From positions 1-27,176 of the forward strand of contig CAYLXL010000028.1 of the NCBI GenBank assembly GCA_964387745.1: DNA of 27,176 nt, read 5' to 3'. Shown one piece after another: positions 24,551 to 27,176 of the stretch. The DNA comes from JAGOUU01 sp964387745 (GTDB taxonomy: Bacteria > Pseudomonadota > Gammaproteobacteria > JAGOUU01). The position numbers were made by a program, and so were the translations under genes. The notes beneath the pieces are model-generated. The model did not search any database and was not told the origin of the DNA. It was given only the letters and a program-made list of their open reading frames with translations. How positions within the stretch are numbered: the first letter of the stretch is position 1; every line of letters starts with the position of its first letter.

Positions 24551-25333
24551 ATGAAACGTCTATTTGTACCTGCAATCGCCTTATCTGTAGGCTTAATCTC
24601 GACTGGTTTTGCAGCAAAAGTAAAATCAACTGATAATATGTCGGATGATCAAAAACAAAGCTATGCTGCAGGGTATGCTCAAGGTGGTCAACTCCACAAA
24701 ATGGATACTGAATTAGGCGTTAAGTTTGATATGCCTGCCTTTCAAAAAGGTTTTGATGATGCTTACAAAAATACCAAAGCCACATTAAGTCAAGAGGAAA
24801 TGGAAAAATCCCTAGTTACGTTACAAAAATCCATTATGGAAAAACAACGTACTTACATGGAAAAACAATTCACTGAGAACAAGAAGAAAGGTGAAGAGTT
24901 TTTAATGACTAAAGCTAGTGACAAAAATGTTAAAAAATTAGACGATAGCGCTAAAGCAACTGACGCCATCTATTATGAAGTTATTAAATCAGGCAATGGT
25001 AAAGAGCGCCCTAAAGCTAACAGCAAGGTAAAAGTTTCCTATGTTGGTACTACAATTGACGGTAAAGAATTTGATAAAAATAATGACGTCGAATTAAGTC
25101 TAGATAACTTAATCCAAGGTTGGAAATCGGCTTTACAAAAAATGACCACTGGCGACAAATGGAAATTATATATACCAGCTTCACAAGCTTACGGTGAAAA
25201 TGGTGCTCCTGGTATTATGCCTAACAGCACGTTAGTATTTGATATTGAATTAAAAGAAATTGTCAAAGATAACGGTGCAGCTATTGGCTCTGATCAATCT
25301 TCTAAAAACACAACTAACAAAACTAAATCTTAA
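24551..25333 (+). CDS. mip: Mip-like FKBP-type peptidyl-prolyl isomerase (exported)
   Basis: A 260-residue exported prolyl isomerase. A signal peptide (1-21, ending ISTGFAA) is followed by the N-terminal dimerisation domain (about 30-85), a long connecting helix rich in Lys/Glu (about 85-125), and a C-terminal FKBP domain (about 140-247) with VKVSYVGTTIDGKEFD, IQGWKSAL, and YGENGAPGIMPNSTLVFDIEL. The architecture is that of Legionella Mip and E. coli FkpA, which work as V-shaped dimers in the periplasm or on the cell surface. In Legionella, Mip promotes infection. The FKBP loop after EFDKN is a few residues shorter than in FkpA. The tail beyond 250 is Ser/Asn/Lys-rich. AGGA seven bases before the ATG supports the start, and the gene is divergent from ampG. 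Confidence 0.93.
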   Translation: MKRLFVPAIALSVGLISTGFAAKVKSTDNMSDDQKQSYAAGYAQGGQLHKMDTELGVKFDMPAFQKGFDDAYKNTKATLSQEEMEKSLVTLQKSIMEKQRTYMEKQFTENKKKGEEFLMTKASDKNVKKLDDSAKATDAIYYEVIKSGNGKERPKANSKVKVSYVGTTIDGKEFDKNNDVELSLDNLIQGWKSALQKMTTGDKWKLYIPASQAYGENGAPGIMPNSTLVFDIELKEIVKDNGAAIGSDQSSKNTTNKTKS

Positions 25334-25365
25334 TTTTGATTAGTTTTAACTAGTTTGAATTTTTG

Positions 25366-25390
25366 AAATCCCCACGCGAAGTGGGGATTT
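25366..25390 (+). terminator. Hairpin terminator after the Mip-like gene
   Basis: A perfect 10-bp stem AAATCCCCAC / GTGGGGATTT with the 5-base loop GCGAA lies 33 bp past the stop codon. The T residues are inside the stem and no long T run follows, so it may be a moderate terminator. The CCCCACGCGAAGTGGGG core is also a common intergenic palindrome type. Confidence 0.7.
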
Positions 25391-25440
25391 GCAGTCTATA
25401 CTACATTAAGTTCTATTATTTCATAAACACTTAATTTATT

Positions 25441-27054
25441 ATGACTGACAAACTTACACACACTCAATCTTTGTCTAAATTCCCATTCATCATTATTGGC
25501 TGCATGCAAGCAGTATTGCTTGCCTTAATCAGTCTCAATACAGAAATATTCACTGAAGACCGTCTCTTCTTTACACGCACGTTAGTGATAAATTTTGGCT
25601 TAATCTTTTTGTTAGCATCTAACGCAGAAGTTATTGTTAAACTCATAGTAAGCAGCCTAATTTATAGCTTACTTGCTAGCATGATAATTTATTACTTATT
25701 TAAAAATAACAATAATTTTAATATATTGTGGCTTAGTTTTTTTGCAATCCATATATCAGCAGCTTTTCTCCAAACCAAATTTAAAACTAGATCAATTAAT
25801 GTATTTAATCACTATGCTACATTATTTGAGAAAAGCTGGGATCTATTCTGTATTCTATTCTGCATGACGTTTTTTTGCTTACTGGCCTGGCTTATTTTAT
25901 TAATTGGCACTTATTTATGCTCTTCCATAGGGATTTATTATTTCAATGACTTTATATCCAATCCGGCTTTTATATCATTCATAACTCCGCTGATGGCGGT
26001 CACAAGTTTATACTTACTACAAAGCCATCAGAATATTATTTATTTCATGCGCATCGTCTTAATAAATTTTTGTCTCGTTCTGCTACCTATTTTAAGTCTG
26101 ATCGGTATAGTCTATTTAATGGCTTTGTTATTCCAGTTGATAAACAATAATCTCGACTTTAATAAAATTACTAATTATTGGTTAGTTAGTTTTATCGGTC
26201 TGGGGATAATTTTTATAAATGCTGTCTACCAAGATGGGCAAAAACAAATCAAAATTAAATATTATAGCTGGGCTGTACTAACATTAAGCGTTTTGATGTT
26301 ATTGTTTTCGATACAAAACCTATTTCTACTTTTTCACAAACAAACAACATTAACAGCTTTTAATGTAGTTTCATTTATTGCTGGCGCTCTATTTTTAATC
26401 TACAGTTTTTTTTATACTTTTAGCAGTCTTAATTTAATCTATCAAAGATCAAAGCTATTTGAAAATACGAATATTGTACTTGCGCTAATTATTACTCTAA
26501 TAGTATTAATCATCCAAAATCCATTTACCCGATCATCAGCATTTTTTAGTAATTTGAGCGATTCTAGCGTCTATCCCGTCTATGCAGAAACACCCCAGGT
26601 CTATAAATCAGATATATCTAAAGCTAATTTAACCTGGAGTAAAAATATTAAATCAAATCTTATTCTAGGCTACCGAGATAACTCCCCTATTTACGCTTGT
26701 CGTGCTTCAATTACATATGAGCAAAAAGCTGCCACTATCCCTGGTGAAATTAACAGTTTAGGTGAATGTATATTTATACTTGAGAAAAAAATACTTAATA
26801 CTAAAAACTATACTGTCATCAATGGTAAAGATAAAAATATAAGCTGGCAGCAATTTTATAATTATGGAGATAGTAAGTTATTTCCAATTAATTTTGGATC
26901 TGATGATCAAAAACAGCTTAATATATGCCGCGGCATTTATGCTAATAAAATATATTTAGGCCAAATGAGGCAGTATGAATACAGATGTCAAATCGTTTAT
27001 GAAAATTCAATTCAGGAGCTAAGAACATTTGAAGTTTTGTATGCAGCAGTTTGA
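25441..27054 (+). CDS. Multi-pass membrane protein with C-terminal DM9/DUF3421-like repeats
   Basis: A 537-residue protein in two parts. Residues 14-361 carry about 10-11 hydrophobic helices (for example 14-32, 44-60, 66-87, 134-158, 275-298, 344-361), resembling DUF4153-type membrane proteins of unknown function. Residues 395-537 are soluble and contain two related units. Unit 1 has W399, then SPIYACRA with C420, IPGEI, and C443. Unit 2 has W469, LNICRG with C496, YLGQM, C516 and the ending FEVL. This W...YxCRA...PGxI...C...YEVL pattern is that of DM9 (DUF3421) repeats, known from insect and mollusc lectin-like proteins and some bacteria. The assignment is by eye and needs a profile search. 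The four paired cysteines suggest an oxidising, external location. There is no Shine-Dalgarno sequence before the ATG. The preceding hairpin isolates it from the Mip-like gene. Confidence 0.75.
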   Translation: MTDKLTHTQSLSKFPFIIIGCMQAVLLALISLNTEIFTEDRLFFTRTLVINFGLIFLLASNAEVIVKLIVSSLIYSLLASMIIYYLFKNNNNFNILWLSFFAIHISAAFLQTKFKTRSINVFNHYATLFEKSWDLFCILFCMTFFCLLAWLILLIGTYLCSSIGIYYFNDFISNPAFISFITPLMAVTSLYLLQSHQNIIYFMRIVLINFCLVLLPILSLIGIVYLMALLFQLINNNLDFNKITNYWLVSFIGLGIIFINAVYQDGQKQIKIKYYSWAVLTLSVLMLLFSIQNLFLLFHKQTTLTAFNVVSFIAGALFLIYSFFYTFSSLNLIYQRSKLFENTNIVLALIITLIVLIIQNPFTRSSAFFSNLSDSSVYPVYAETPQVYKSDISKANLTWSKNIKSNLILGYRDNSPIYACRASITYEQKAATIPGEINSLGECIFILEKKILNTKNYTVINGKDKNISWQQFYNYGDSKLFPINFGSDDQKQLNICRGIYANKIYLGQMRQYEYRCQIVYENSIQELRTFEVLYAAV

Positions 27055-27176
27055 AGAATAAAATTGGAGCCATGAAGAGTTGAGTGGGTAAAAACAAATT
27101 ATACACTTTAATTTATTAGATTTAGATTCTTACTTTTGTGTAACTGCAGTTGCTAATGTAGGGGCGAGTGGCGCTC

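Noticed and set aside
27130..27174. Possible C-terminal end of a minus-strand gene (14 codons then TAA) at the right edge
   Set aside because: Too short to judge; it reads APLAPTLATAVTQK but no family can be recognised, and the frame could be chance.

Overview
The window is AT-rich DNA, densely packed with genes on both strands. The gene set points to a host-associated gammaproteobacterium, most likely from the Legionellales (Legionella/Coxiella/Rickettsiella/Berkiella-like). Supporting signs are a Lys/Ala-rich histone H1-like protein, a Mip-type FKBP prolyl isomerase with a signal peptide, a secreted GDSL lipase of the PlaA/PlaC kind, a eukaryote-type dual-specificity phosphatase, a 33-residue tandem-repeat protein, and an AmpG-like permease. 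The yoaA-tsaB pair is also found in E. coli, which fits a gammaproteobacterium. The taxon is inferred from gene content; there is no rRNA gene here.

Layout. 1-252 (minus) is the N-terminal end of a 33-residue tandem-repeat protein that runs off the left edge. 546-1514 (plus) is a CorA-type Mg2+ channel. 1537-4276 (minus) holds the helicase gene yoaA followed by the t6A tRNA-modification gene tsaB. 4450-4950 (minus) is the histone H1-like gene, with a structured 3' UTR and a strong intrinsic terminator. 5357-7780 (plus) is a Lon protease with an unusual N-terminus, preceded by a possible heat-shock (sigma-32-like) promoter. A 75-bp imperfect palindrome at 7814-7888 looks like a dispersed repeat. 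7968-9998 (minus) is an exported alkaline-phosphatase-superfamily phosphodiesterase.

10144-16619 (minus) is a compact SUF iron-sulfur cluster operon: sufB-sufC-sufD-sufS-sufT, a Rieske ferredoxin, and then a dual-specificity phosphatase 27 bp downstream. It has a recognisable promoter with an 11-bp tandem repeat abutting the -35 element. No sufE, sufU, sufA or iscR is seen. Several start codons were moved from the longest reading frame to better-supported internal ATGs (SufC, SufD, the Rieske protein, AmpG).

16765-18270 (minus) is the exported GDSL lipase. 18569-18886 (plus) is a small RRM RNA-binding protein. 18895-19917 (minus) is an alpha/beta hydrolase. 19992-22573 (plus) is an M17 aminopeptidase overlapping dihydroorotase pyrC by 4 bp. 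22671-23120 (plus) is an unrecognised two-helix membrane protein. 23127-24386 (minus) is the AmpG-like permease, and 24551-25333 (plus) is the Mip-like FKBP. 25441-27054 (plus) is a multi-pass membrane protein whose C-terminus carries two copies of what looks like the DM9/DUF3421 repeat.

No tRNA, rRNA, CRISPR array, transposase or prophage gene was found. The most novel-looking items are the membrane/DM9-like fusion protein at the right end, the near-identical 33-residue repeats at the left edge, and the phosphatase appended to the suf operon. I do not see a clear multi-gene undescribed system.
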